From: Phascolarctobacterium sp.
Lineage (GTDB): Bacteria; Bacillota; Negativicutes; Acidaminococcales; Acidaminococcaceae
Reading direction: 5' to 3'
DNA length: 64,000 nucleotides
NCBI GenBank assembly: GCA_017467905.1
Contig: JAFUKD010000005.1
Coordinates: 1 to 64,000, forward strand
Shown here: positions 55,326 to 63,716 of the stretch, one piece after another
Position numbering within the stretch: position 1 is the first letter of the stretch
How the letters are laid out: each line of letters opens with the position of its first letter
Notes under the pieces: generated by a model
Databases searched by the model: none
What the model saw: the letters and a program-made list of their open reading frames with translations, nothing else
Told to the model about the DNA's origin: nothing
Translations under genes and position numbers: made by a program

Positions 55326-56096
55326 ATGGAATTATTGAAAAAAACAAGACAGTTTAATAAATTGCTTCAAAAAGGCGAAAACGTAGAGCTGAGCGACATT
55401 GCCTGCCTGCTGCGTGACGTTATCAGCGCCAACACTTATATCGTTGGCCGTAAAGGCGAGTTAAGGGGCTACGCTTTGCTGGACAGCTTTGAATGTCCTC
55501 TTTTGAAAGAAAGAGTTTTGGATAAGGGCGTGTTCCCTGAATACTATGTTGATTTTGTTATGAGCATCAGCAGCACCATGTCCAATGCACTGCATACCGA
55601 AAAGGATTGCTTCTTTGGAGATGATGTTGCCTGCCTGTTTGAAAACAAAAAAACTACCATCGTTCCCATTTACGGTAATGGAGACCGCCTTGGCACCCTG
55701 GTTGTTGCTAAAGCCCAAGACGATTTCACCGACGAAGACCTGCTCCTGGCAGAATACGCTGCTACCGTTTTGGGTGTAGAGATTCTGCACGAACGCCAAG
55801 CAGAAATTCAGGAGGAAACCCGCAGAAAAGTAATGGTACAAATTGCTTTCTCCACCTTGTCCTATTCTGAATTGGAAGCAATCGTAAATATTTTGGCTGA
55901 ACTTAACGGTAAAGAAGGCCTCCTCATCGCCTCCAAGATTGCGGATAGAGTAGGCATTACCCGTTCCGTAATTGTAAATGCCCTGCGCAAATTTGAAAGC
56001 GCCGATTTAATTGAAACTAAATCCTTGGGCATGAAGGGTACTTACATCAGAGTTAAGAACGAATATCTCTTTGAAGAGCTTAAAAAGAATAGATAA
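55326..56096 (+). CDS. codY: GTP-sensing transcriptional regulator CodY
   Basis: 256 residues. An N-terminal GAF domain for branched amino acids (about 1-150) and a C-terminal winged helix (KIADRVGITRSVIVNALRKF). Represses nutrient-scavenging genes when GTP and Ile/Leu/Val are plentiful. In Bacillus the order is codV-clpQ-clpY-codY; clpQ and clpY (hslVU) are absent here and only 25 bp separate xerC from codY. Confidence 0.96.
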   Translation: MELLKKTRQFNKLLQKGENVELSDIACLLRDVISANTYIVGRKGELRGYALLDSFECPLLKERVLDKGVFPEYYVDFVMSISSTMSNALHTEKDCFFGDDVACLFENKKTTIVPIYGNGDRLGTLVVAKAQDDFTDEDLLLAEYAATVLGVEILHERQAEIQEETRRKVMVQIAFSTLSYSELEAIVNILAELNGKEGLLIASKIADRVGITRSVIVNALRKFESADLIETKSLGMKGTYIRVKNEYLFEELKKNR

Positions 56097-56120
56097 ACAA
56101 ATTAAAGGAGTGTGTTACAC

Positions 56121-56897
56121 ATGGAAAACGCTGTATTGTATGCTGTGGAAAACAATATCGCTACTATCACCTTGAACCGTCCTTCCAGCTTGAACTCCAT
56201 GAACGATGCTTTAATTGATGGTATTCATGAAGCATTGGACAAGGTGCAGGCTGACCCGGAGGTTAAATGCGTTGTTTTGACCGGTAATGGTAAGGCCTTC
56301 TGCGCTGGCGGTGACCTTCCTTTTTTGGAAACCATTGACAATGTTGCAGACAAAAAAGCTTTTATCGCTAAGGTAGGCGACGTTGCCAAACGCATCACCA
56401 CCATTGAAAAACCTTTCATTTGCATGATTAACGGCGTAACCGCAGGCGCAGGCGTAAACCTGATGCTTTCCTGCGATTTGATTTACGCAACTGCTAAAGC
56501 TAAATTTGCTCAAAGCTTTGCTAAGGTTGGTTTGATTCCTGACTGCGGCGGCTTGTACTTCCTGCCCAAGGCTTGTGGCGTACACAAGGCTAAGGAATTG
56601 ATGTTCACTGCCGATTTGATTGATGCTCCCACTGCAGAAAAGCTTGGTATGCTGAACCACGTTTGTGATGAAGCAGAACTGCATGACGCAGTTTACGCAA
56701 TGGCAACCCGTTTGGCAAATAGCGCTCCGCTTTCCATTGGTCTTATCAAAAAATATTTGAACAACACCGCTTTGACCTTGGACGAAGTGCTTGCTATCGA
56801 AGAAACCACCCAGCCCCTGCTCATGGGCAGTGAGGACTGCAAGGAAGGCATTACTGCTTTCAAAGAAAAACGTAACCCTGTTTTCAGCGGTAAATAA
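56121..56897 (+). CDS. Enoyl-CoA hydratase/isomerase family protein
   Basis: 258 residues of the crotonase fold. The oxyanion-hole motifs are in AFCAGGDLPFLE and NGVTAGAGVNLM. The residues that separate hydratase from isomerase are not certain by eye (GLIPDCGGLYFLPK). AAGGAG precedes the chosen ATG. No other fatty-acid or butyrate genes are nearby. Confidence 0.88.
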   Translation: MENAVLYAVENNIATITLNRPSSLNSMNDALIDGIHEALDKVQADPEVKCVVLTGNGKAFCAGGDLPFLETIDNVADKKAFIAKVGDVAKRITTIEKPFICMINGVTAGAGVNLMLSCDLIYATAKAKFAQSFAKVGLIPDCGGLYFLPKACGVHKAKELMFTADLIDAPTAEKLGMLNHVCDEAELHDAVYAMATRLANSAPLSIGLIKKYLNNTALTLDEVLAIEETTQPLLMGSEDCKEGITAFKEKRNPVFSGK

Positions 56898-56911
56898 TCT
56901 AAAAGACAAAA

Positions 56912-56927
56912 TGTTTCACGTGAAACA
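56912..56927. other. parS: parS chromosome-partition site
   Basis: TGTTTCACGTGAAACA fits the Firmicutes parS consensus exactly (TGTTNCACGTGAAACA, bound by ParB/Spo0J). It sits within a 24-bp perfect palindrome (56908-56931) between two genes. As a terminator it would lack a T tail beyond four T, and a separate terminator follows. Confidence 0.9.
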
Positions 56928-56942
56928 TTTTAGTAAGCTAAA

Positions 56943-56976
56943 AAGCCAGCTTCCGTTTTGGAGGCTGGCTTCCTAA
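56943..56976. terminator. Bidirectional terminator before merR
   Basis: AAGCCAGC-TCC (56943-56954) pairs with GGA-GCTGGCTT, with a 5-nt loop and a T-containing tail. It separates the crotonase gene from the convergent merR. Confidence 0.8.
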
Positions 56977-57014
56977 TTTTATATAACACTTAAATTTTGG
57001 CAGCGGTTCAAATT

Positions 57015-57875
57015 TTACTGCTGCTTGCGCACTTGCAAAAAGATTTTGTTAATGTACCTGGTTGGGTCGTTGTGGAGCAAATGGTTTTCGATTGGCAGCA
57101 CATAAACCTCGCCAACGGGGAGCAGGCTGTTGATTTTCAAAAACTCTTCAATGTTCTTGGAAACAATGGCAGCGTTTTCGTAGAAGGTTCCCTTAAAATA
57201 AACCTCTACGTATAAACTCATGGGCAGGGTTCTAATTTCAGAGCCTTCTTCAATTTCGCAGCACTCCTCGTATTTGCTGGGAGCGTAAGAAAAAAAGGCA
57301 ATGGTATTACGCACGGGCTTGTGGCTTAAAAAAGCTTCTCTGTCAATTATCCAGCCAACTGTTTTATCCAGAACATTGTTATCCCTAAAGGTTTGCTCTG
57401 AATGGCGGGTGAAGAGCATAACCCTGTCCTTGGCGTTGAAGGCATCCGTAGTAAAGGTTGCGCACAGCTTGCGCTCCTCGCGCCAGGTAAGCAGGGGCTG
57501 GTTAAAGGGAGTTTGCTTTTCCACGCTAATGTTTCCGGAAAAGGAATTGACTATTTTTAAAATCTCTTGGTTTTCGCGAATAATTTCTTCGCTTTCCTTG
57601 CGCTTGCTTTCTAAAATGGTTACGAAATCTTCCTTGCTGCGGTTGCCAAGGTACTGCTTAATCAAAGCAATGCTAATATTCAAGGCGCGCAGTCTTAAAA
57701 TAACTTCCAAATCCATGTACTGATGCATGGAATAATGCCTGTAACCATTATCGCTGATAAAAGCAGGAGAAAACAAACCCATTCTGTCGTAATACAAAAG
57801 AGTCTGCTTGGATATACCAAATATATTGGCAAGCTCGCCTGCTGTAAAGTAACTTTGCTTCTCTTCGTTCGTCAT
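57015..57875 (-). CDS. MerR-family regulator with effector-binding domain
   Basis: 286 residues. The N-terminal winged helix (FTAGELANIFGISKQTLLYYDRMG; then NGYRHY) is followed by a dimerisation helix and a C-terminal part of about 150 residues like the GyrI/BltR drug-binding domain. Its promoter and that of the divergent TonB-dependent receptor share the same 21-bp dyad, so it probably regulates both. Confidence 0.9.
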   Translation of the reverse strand: MTNEEKQSYFTAGELANIFGISKQTLLYYDRMGLFSPAFISDNGYRHYSMHQYMDLEVILRLRALNISIALIKQYLGNRSKEDFVTILESKRKESEEIIRENQEILKIVNSFSGNISVEKQTPFNQPLLTWREERKLCATFTTDAFNAKDRVMLFTRHSEQTFRDNNVLDKTVGWIIDREAFLSHKPVRNTIAFFSYAPSKYEECCEIEEGSEIRTLPMSLYVEVYFKGTFYENAAIVSKNIEEFLKINSLLPVGEVYVLPIENHLLHNDPTRYINKIFLQVRKQQ

Positions 57876-57887
57876 CTTATCCTCGTG

Positions 57888-57918
57888 AGTACAACTATAT
57901 GATAGGTATATAGTTCAA
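57888..57918 (-). promoter_or_regulatory. merR promoter with 19-bp spacer and dyad operator
   Basis: On the minus strand TTGAAC (complement of 57913-57918), a 19-bp spacer and TGTACT (complement of 57888-57893). The dyad ACTATAT-7 nt-ATATAGT (57894-57914) fills the spacer. A long spacer with an inner dyad is the hallmark of MerR-controlled promoters. Confidence 0.78.
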
Positions 57919-58004
57919 TGTCTAAAAAATTTTATGTAGTACATTATATCATATTCTTCTACATCTTGTTACATATATTTTTTAAAATTGCTTTGGAAAA
58001 ATAA

Positions 58005-58049
58005 GCCTTGCCGTCCTTTAGAGCCCAAGGCAATGTTAAAAATTGCCTT
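58005..58049. other. Two mutually exclusive hairpins in the merR-receptor spacer
   Basis: GCCTTG (58005-58010) can pair with CAAGGC (58026-58031), or AAGGCAAT (58027-58034) with ATTGCCTT (58042-58049). They share bases and lie upstream of the receptor promoter, so their transcript is unclear. No other feature is seen in this spacer of about 360 bp apart from the two promoters and a leader hairpin. Confidence 0.35.
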
Positions 58050-58141
58050 CCTATTTTAATGTGCAGAATATTTACAACTTAAAAATTTGCAGCGCAAAAA
58101 TAATATTGTGAAAAATTATACCAAAGCTGCTCCTTACCTCA

Positions 58142-58172
58142 TTGACTATATAGTAAGTATATAGTTTACAGT
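58142..58172 (+). promoter_or_regulatory. TonB-receptor promoter with 19-bp spacer and dyad operator
   Basis: TTGACT (58142-58147), a 19-bp spacer, TACAGT (58167-58172). The dyad ACTATAT-7 nt-ATATAGT (58145-58165) has the same half-sites and spacing as the merR promoter dyad. Confidence 0.78.
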
Positions 58173-58188
58173 TAGGATAGAAACCAAT

Positions 58189-58215
58189 GTGCAGGTTTTG
58201 AAAAGAAGCCTGCAC
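58189..58215 (+). other. Leader hairpin before the TonB-receptor gene
   Basis: GTGCAGG (58189-58195) pairs with CCTGCAC (58209-58215), close to the ribosome-binding site at 58220. The T tail is only three bases, so termination is doubtful; mRNA stability or translational control are options. Confidence 0.45.
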
Positions 58216-58235
58216 TTTATGAAGGAGTGTGTGTT

Positions 58236-60188
58236 ATGAAAAAGATGAGTAAGGGAATGTTAATGGCTGCATTGATTTGTGGCGTTGTACAATGGGGGGG
58301 CACACCGGTAAACGCAAGCGAGCTGCAAGAGTTCGCTCTTGACGAATACGTTGTTACCGCAGCAAGAACCGAAACCAAATTGGTAGACACCTCTGCCAAT
58401 ATTAGCGTTGTAGATGCGCAAACCATCGAAGAACGTCATTACCAAGATGTTAGTGAAGTTTTGAAAGACGTTCCAGGTGCGAATGTGATGGATACGGGTC
58501 ATGGTGCTAGTGAAAAAGTTATAAAACTGAATGGTGATGAACGTGTTTTGGTTTTAGTTGACGGTCGCAAAGCCAACCTTCAGATTGGTTCTACTTCAGG
58601 CGGTAGAGCGAATTTTGATATGAATCAACTTCCTGATGTTGGTTTAATTGAACGTATAGAGGTACTTAAGGGTGCTGGTGGTGCACTTTATGGTTCAGAT
58701 GCTGTTGGCGGTGTAGTTAACATCATTACAAAAAAAGCCGATAGAAACTATGGTAAAGTGTCTTTGGGGGTTGGGTCCTTTGGTGAGAAGGATATGAGTG
58801 CTATGTATTCCATCAAGGAAGGTAAAACTGGTGTTAATGTAGCAGTTAGTAGAAACGAGAAGGATTATTATAAGTACAGAGACGTAAAATCCGATACAAC
58901 TAAAAGATGGCCCGGTAAGTCAGATTATAAAAATGAAAAAGTTTCTCTGAAACTCGAACAGGAACTTAATACTAACAGTAATTTACTTATTGGATATGAT
59001 TACAGTAAATTTGAGGGAAACAGCCCAACTAATATTGTTGAAAACTGGAATCCGAATACTGATCAAGCATATCTAGATAAAAAATCACAAAGTATATATG
59101 CTAAATATGATTGGTTTGTTAATGAAAATGATGCTGGCTATTTGCAGGTTTATCACAATGAATTAGAGTATAGCAACGCGGGATTTATGGAAGAAAAAAC
59201 TAATGGAATTGATGCACAACAAGAATTTTCTTTATCAAATAGCAATAAGCTTGTTATTGGCGCATCCTGGAGTAAGTCTGATGTTAAAACCGTGGCTGAA
59301 TATGTAGGCATGGGTAATCAATATGATGAAAGTGTTGAAAATTTGGCATTTTTCATCAATGATAATTGGGAATTTATTCCTACTTGGACTTTGAATGCAG
59401 GTATTCGCTACGATGACCATAGTGTATCTGGAGATGAAACTACTTTAAGCGCAGGATTAAACAAAAAGTTTAATGATTATAGCCATGCTTATTTTAATTG
59501 GGGTCAAGTTTTTAAAGCTCCTACTACTGATGATTTGTATTATAATATTCCTGGTGGAGAAAAATGGGGTGGTATGTACGGCGACGAAAATCTTAAACCC
59601 GAAACTGGTGACACTTGGACTTTAGGATACCAAACAAAGATTAATAATACCGATGTTGGTATTAATTATTTTGAAAGTGATTTGGATGATGCTATAGCCT
59701 GGGATTGGGGCAATGGCATGGAGGATAGTCGCGTAAGAAATGTGAACAAACAAAAGAAACGCGGTATGGAATTAACCTTGAACCATGAATTAAATGGTAA
59801 TGTTGATATAATAGCTTCGTACACTTATTTAAAAGTAGAAAATGATGAAGGCATTGGATATGTAAGAGATTGGAACTATATGCCTAATACTTATCGTATG
59901 GGTGTACATTATAACGATGGTAAATGGGATTCCAATATCTGGTTGAGAGCTGGTAGCGGTGGCGCAACACACGTATATAATTATAGTCAATCTTATGTTG
60001 ATAGTAGCTATTGGACAGTTGATATGGCGATTACATACAAAGCAACTAAAGACTTAAGTTTCTACGCAAAAGGATACAATCTCTTTAATGAAGCTTATGC
60101 TGATTATGCAGGAGTAAATTCAAGTGGTTCCTACAAATACCCCGCACAATCCAGACGTTTCATTGTTGGTGCTGAGTACAAATTCTAA
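58236..60188 (+). CDS. TonB-dependent outer-membrane receptor
   Basis: 650 residues. Signal peptide (MKKMSKGMLMAALICG, cleavage near residue 27), TonB-box-like DEYVVTA, plug domain (about 45-150, with VLVDGRKANLQ and RIEVLKGAGGALYGSDAVGG), then a 22-strand barrel ending in Phe (VGAEYKF). This resembles the BtuB/FepA/CirA group. AAGGAG precedes the chosen ATG. The ligand is unknown; there is no cobalamin riboswitch in its leader. It proves an outer membrane. Confidence 0.95.
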   Translation: MKKMSKGMLMAALICGVVQWGGTPVNASELQEFALDEYVVTAARTETKLVDTSANISVVDAQTIEERHYQDVSEVLKDVPGANVMDTGHGASEKVIKLNGDERVLVLVDGRKANLQIGSTSGGRANFDMNQLPDVGLIERIEVLKGAGGALYGSDAVGGVVNIITKKADRNYGKVSLGVGSFGEKDMSAMYSIKEGKTGVNVAVSRNEKDYYKYRDVKSDTTKRWPGKSDYKNEKVSLKLEQELNTNSNLLIGYDYSKFEGNSPTNIVENWNPNTDQAYLDKKSQSIYAKYDWFVNENDAGYLQVYHNELEYSNAGFMEEKTNGIDAQQEFSLSNSNKLVIGASWSKSDVKTVAEYVGMGNQYDESVENLAFFINDNWEFIPTWTLNAGIRYDDHSVSGDETTLSAGLNKKFNDYSHAYFNWGQVFKAPTTDDLYYNIPGGEKWGGMYGDENLKPETGDTWTLGYQTKINNTDVGINYFESDLDDAIAWDWGNGMEDSRVRNVNKQKKRGMELTLNHELNGNVDIIASYTYLKVENDEGIGYVRDWNYMPNTYRMGVHYNDGKWDSNIWLRAGSGGATHVYNYSQSYVDSSYWTVDMAITYKATKDLSFYAKGYNLFNEAYADYAGVNSSGSYKYPAQSRRFIVGAEYKF

Positions 60189-60257
60189 TCAGCCTTCTGA
60201 ATTTTATGAAGTCTATGGTTTAGTTGCTTAGTGTTTTGACAAACTGAAAATCCTAAT

Positions 60258-60287
60258 AATGAAGCGGAGCGTTTGCTTCGCTTCATT
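60258..60287 (+). terminator. Terminator after the TonB-receptor gene
   Basis: AATGAAGCGGAG (60258-60269) pairs with CTTCGCTTCATT (60276-60287), with a 6-nt loop and only a weak T tail. The rest of the spacer to 60526 shows no supported gene; the frame 60321-60530 lacks a ribosome-binding site. Confidence 0.7.
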
Positions 60288-60526
60288 TATATCTAAGGTG
60301 CGCTCTTGTTTCTGTAGCTAATGAGGATGCGGTTACGGAATGAGAAGGCTCGTTGTTCTTGGGGGTATAGTTACTACATCTTTTCCCTTGTTGGCTTTTG
60401 TGATAGAATGCTCTCAAATGGGGAGCTGTTGGTGAAAATGGTAGGCTTGCCAAGAAAAGGTGTTGCTTGGATTTTGAAAGCAGCCTTGGAAATTGGAAAG
60501 CCGCTGTGTAATTTGAGGATGGTCTT

Positions 60527-61573
60527 ATGAAATTGAAATCTTTAAAAATAAAAAGCCTTCTACTTTTGGGAATGTTGCTGTTAATTTTGGGCAGCTCTTC
60601 CTGTTTTGCGACGGAGCTTTCCAAAACGGAAGGGAGTGTTCCGAACCAGAAGGTTGCTTCTGAAATTGGAAAGGAGCTTTCTAAAACGGGAGGAAGCGTT
60701 CTAAATCAGAAGGAGCTTTCCAAAACGGAAGGGAGCGTTCTAAATCAGAAGGTGGCTTCTGAAAACGAGAGGGAGCTTGTGAAAGGGAAAGGTAGTAATG
60801 TTATGAAGATTGCCCTGTGTCATTTGGATGTAAGCTGCGGACCGCAGGAAAAGAACCTTGAAAAAATTAGCAGAGCCTTGCAGATTGCAGGTGAGGGTGG
60901 CGCGCGCCTTGTGGTTACGCCGGAAACTGCGGTGCAGGGCTACTACTTCCACCGTATTGACGAGGAGCGCAAGCTGGAGGTACAGCCTGCTCCTTACTTA
61001 GATGGCTTGCGCAATTTGGTGAAGCAGTACGGCGTGTACCTTTTCCTTGGCTGCGGTGAATATGCTGAGGAAACCGGCTTGCACCATAATACCTGCTTTG
61101 TGTTTGCGCCGGACGGAAGCCTGCAAAGCCGTCACCGTAAAATTTACGGGGAGAAGCTGGGTGCAGAAAAGTGGGCGAGCCCCGGAGCGGGTATGAGCAC
61201 AACCAACTGCGACGGTGTGGATATTGGGGTGCTTGTGTGTGCGGACAGCTGGTTTGATGAAAGACCTTTAAGCCTTAAAGAGCAGGGAGCAGATTTGCTT
61301 ATAGATATTGCTGCCTGGCCGGAGACTCCGGAAACGGGGAACCCCCTGCCGTCTTGGAAGAAGGTTACCAAAATTACAGGCTTGCCATTTATCTTGTGCA
61401 ACCAGACGGGCAAGCCTAAATGGATGGATATGAGCATTGGGGAGAGCGTTGCCATTGAAAACGAGCTTGTAAAATGCAAGTACAGCGGTGCGGAAGCAGT
61501 ACTCTTCCTTGAATTTGATACTGCTGCTAAAAAAATACTGTCCTCTGAATTTGAAGTGGTGCCTTTTAAATAG
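60527..61573 (+). CDS. Exported nitrilase-superfamily hydrolase with N-terminal tandem repeats
   Basis: 348 residues. A signal peptide (about 1-28, ending SSSCFA) is followed by three repeats beginning ELSKT.GSV.NQK (residues about 30-82), then a carbon-nitrogen hydrolase domain from about 92 (MKIALCHLDVS). The Glu-Lys-Cys triad is present: Glu in TPETAVQGY, Lys in HRKIYGEK, Cys in VCADSWFDE. Most nitrilases are cytoplasmic and lack such a leader. An internal ATG at the domain start (60802) could be the ancestral start. The substrate amide or nitrile is unknown. Confidence 0.82.
   Translation: MKLKSLKIKSLLLLGMLLLILGSSSCFATELSKTEGSVPNQKVASEIGKELSKTGGSVLNQKELSKTEGSVLNQKVASENERELVKGKGSNVMKIALCHLDVSCGPQEKNLEKISRALQIAGEGGARLVVTPETAVQGYYFHRIDEERKLEVQPAPYLDGLRNLVKQYGVYLFLGCGEYAEETGLHHNTCFVFAPDGSLQSRHRKIYGEKLGAEKWASPGAGMSTTNCDGVDIGVLVCADSWFDERPLSLKEQGADLLIDIAAWPETPETGNPLPSWKKVTKITGLPFILCNQTGKPKWMDMSIGESVAIENELVKCKYSGAEAVLFLEFDTAAKKILSSEFEVVPFK
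60614..60772 (+). repeat. In-frame tandem repeats in the nitrilase N-terminus
   Basis: Three units at 60614-60673 (60 bp), 60674-60712 (39 bp, lacking the last 21) and 60713-60772 (60 bp), each starting GAGCTTTC. All are multiples of three. A related stretch (GAAATTGGAAAG) recurs upstream of the gene near 60488, so the duplication may extend beyond the ORF. Confidence 0.9.
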
Positions 61574-61608
61574 GGCGTTGGCAAATTAAAGGATGTTTTG
61601 CAGATTGG

Positions 61609-61643
61609 GAGCTGGCGTAAAAAACCGGCTCTTTATTTTTTTG
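61609..61643 (+). terminator. Terminator after the nitrilase gene
   Basis: GAGCTGG (61609-61615) pairs with CCGGCTC (61625-61631), with a T-rich tail. Confidence 0.85.
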
Positions 61644-61716
61644 AGAAGTGCCTTTGTAAATTGACAAAGCCTGCCGCTATTGTTAAGATTTATTTAATTA
61701 CAATAGGAGGATGGGT

Positions 61717-63489
61717 ATGGATACCATTGTCATAAAAATAAAAGGGCTGCGCAGTGCCGCCTGTGTTAGCAGTATTGAGTACAAGCTGCAGCAGCTGCCC
61801 CATATGGAAGCGGTGCAGGTGGACTTCGTCAGTAGCGAGGCACTGCTGCGCTCTTTCGAGAAGATAAATTTGCAAGAGGTTCAAGCCATTATTGAAGCCA
61901 ATGGTTTTAGCATGGAGCTGCCCCAAAAGGAAGGCGCACCTAAAAGACAGAAGCCTGCGAAAAATAACAGCTTGCTTTATAGCGGAATGTTGTTCTTTAT
62001 TTTGCTGGCTGTGGAAATTGTAATTTACTTTTATAAATACCAGCTTGCCCTTGAATTGGTGCAGACTGCTGCCGCAATGGAGCTGGTGCTGGTAAGCGGA
62101 GCGCTTCTGCTGGCGGGCAAGTACCTTGCCTTTGGTTTGAAGCAGCTTGCTTCTGACGTGCCCCACATGGATTCCTTGCTGGCGGTAAGCAGTTTGCTGG
62201 CAGTGGGCTACAGCTTTTATCAGGGCGTGGGAGTTTTCCAAGGTTACGCCAGTGAATACGATATGTACTGCGCGGCGGTGGCAGGAGCAATTTTCTTTAC
62301 CTTATATGGCAAGCAGAACGCTGCAGCTGCGGAGCGCGCCTTTAGTAATTTTCAGGCAGGAGGCTTTAAGCTGCCTAAGGCAGTGCTGCTCTTGAACGAT
62401 GAGGAGGAAGTCATTTCAGGCAATCACCTTTTGCCGGGGGATACTATCCTTGTGCGGGAGGGGAGCGTTGTTCCTGCGGACGGTATTGTTATTGACGGTC
62501 AGGCAGAGCTGTGCGAGGCGGAGATTACCGGCTCGACCGAAGTGATTGCTAAGGAAAAGGGCGCAGAGGTTTTTGCCGAAACCGTAGTGCAAAGCGGTTG
62601 GCTTAAAGTGAAGGCTACTGCAACGGGCAAGAACGTAAAGGCAGTGCAGCTGTGGCGCTTGGCGAAGAAATTTGCCGCAGAGCCTAAGAGCATGCAGAAG
62701 CTAAGACGTACCGACAAGCTTGCCGCAATTTTTTTACCCATTGTTGCCAGCATTAGCGTGGTAACTGCTTTAAGCTGGTATTTTTACACCGGCGAAGCAG
62801 GCTTGGGATGGAAGGTGCTGGTTTCCATAATGCTGGGGGCTTACCCCTGCGCTTTAGGCTATGCCCATAGCAGCTCCTTGCTGGCGGTGGTGCAGCTTGC
62901 CAAAAGCCAAGGCATTGTTTTTAAGAACCCTGCTGTTTTGGAGCAGCTGCATAAGATTACCTTGGCAGTGTTTTCTCGTCGTGAAGGTAGCGTTGCCAAC
63001 AGTATGGAGCTGGTGCAGCTTACTGCTCTTAATTTATATGTGGAGCAAAGCCTGCCGGAATTTTTACCCGACGGCAGAGTGCGCACCGTTGTAGAACTGC
63101 AGCCCAAGGAAAAGGCAGAGCTTATCCGCAGCCTGCGTTGGGGCGGGGAGCGTACTCTTGTTTATGGCAACAGGATAAGCGATATGCCCCTGCTTGCCAG
63201 CGGTGACGTGGGGGTAGCAGTGCAGAACAGCGCTACGGAGCAGTTTGCTCACATTGTTCTGCCCCAGGACGAACCCAAGCTGATTTTGAAAAGCTTGGAG
63301 CTGGCAGGAACCCTTAGTAAAATTTACAAGCGCAATTCTGTTTTGGCGTTGTGCTTTAATATTTGCTGCTTGCCTGTGGCGATGGGCTTGTGGTACGCCT
63401 TGGGCGGTCTTTTGCTGGAGCCCTTGCTTTTGGCTTTGGTTATGCTCCTTTCCGGAACAAGCGTTATTTTTAGCAGTAAAGCTTTTTAA
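61717..63489 (+). CDS. P1B-type ATPase-derived protein without catalytic residues
   Basis: 590 residues. The plan is that of a CopA-like metal ATPase: N-terminal HMA-like fold (1-68), about eight membrane segments, actuator domain (200-315), core and C-terminal pair. But all key motifs are changed: HMA GMxCxxC is GLRSAAC, TGE is TGS (271-273), CPC is YPC (376-378), DKTGT is replaced around Ser420 (VFSRREGS), GDGxND is GNRISD (484-489). The N domain is missing: only about 60 residues separate the phosphorylation site from the hinge. The ORF is intact. AGGAGG lies 6 nt before 61717; the ATG at 61711 is too close. Confidence 0.85.
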   Translation: MDTIVIKIKGLRSAACVSSIEYKLQQLPHMEAVQVDFVSSEALLRSFEKINLQEVQAIIEANGFSMELPQKEGAPKRQKPAKNNSLLYSGMLFFILLAVEIVIYFYKYQLALELVQTAAAMELVLVSGALLLAGKYLAFGLKQLASDVPHMDSLLAVSSLLAVGYSFYQGVGVFQGYASEYDMYCAAVAGAIFFTLYGKQNAAAAERAFSNFQAGGFKLPKAVLLLNDEEEVISGNHLLPGDTILVREGSVVPADGIVIDGQAELCEAEITGSTEVIAKEKGAEVFAETVVQSGWLKVKATATGKNVKAVQLWRLAKKFAAEPKSMQKLRRTDKLAAIFLPIVASISVVTALSWYFYTGEAGLGWKVLVSIMLGAYPCALGYAHSSSLLAVVQLAKSQGIVFKNPAVLEQLHKITLAVFSRREGSVANSMELVQLTALNLYVEQSLPEFLPDGRVRTVVELQPKEKAELIRSLRWGGERTLVYGNRISDMPLLASGDVGVAVQNSATEQFAHIVLPQDEPKLILKSLELAGTLSKIYKRNSVLALCFNICCLPVAMGLWYALGGLLLEPLLLALVMLLSGTSVIFSSKAF

Positions 63490-63494
63490 AATTC

Positions 63495-63523
63495 ACTCTC
63501 ACCTTTTCAAAAAGGTGGGAGTA
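63495..63523 (+). terminator. Terminator after the pseudo-ATPase gene
   Basis: ACTCTCACCTTTT (63495-63507) pairs with AAAGGTGGGAGT across a short loop, followed by ATTTTC. Confidence 0.7.
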
Positions 63524-63599
63524 TTTTCATTAGCGGGAAATATATTGGAAGGAAGTTGCTAAACTTAGGATTTTTTCACAAAAATAAGTGCTGCTGCAT

Positions 63600-63628
63600 T
63601 TGCTAGACAACAGCTCATAGTGTATAAT
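63600..63628 (+). promoter_or_regulatory. Promoter of the RNase J gene
   Basis: TTGCTA (63600-63605), 17 bp, TATAAT (63623-63628). The leader is about 80 nt. Confidence 0.65.
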
Positions 63629-63716
63629 ATATCCTAGAGTAATTGTGCGGACTCGTAGTTAAATCTTATGTATAAATTTTGTACGGAAATAAAAGAAATT
63701 CGGAGGTGTATTTTTT

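Noticed and set aside
56908-56931. parS palindrome as an ordinary terminator
   Set aside because: No proper T tail, an exact 16-bp parS match, and a separate terminator 12 bp later.
57876-58235. Cobalamin or other riboswitch before the TonB receptor
   Set aside because: The leader after the promoter is only about 60 nt and has no B12-box; the paired MerR dyads explain control better.
60321-60530. 69-codon frame whose stop overlaps the nitrilase start (ATGA)
   Set aside because: The overlap looks like coupling, but there is no ribosome-binding site and the peptide resembles nothing known.
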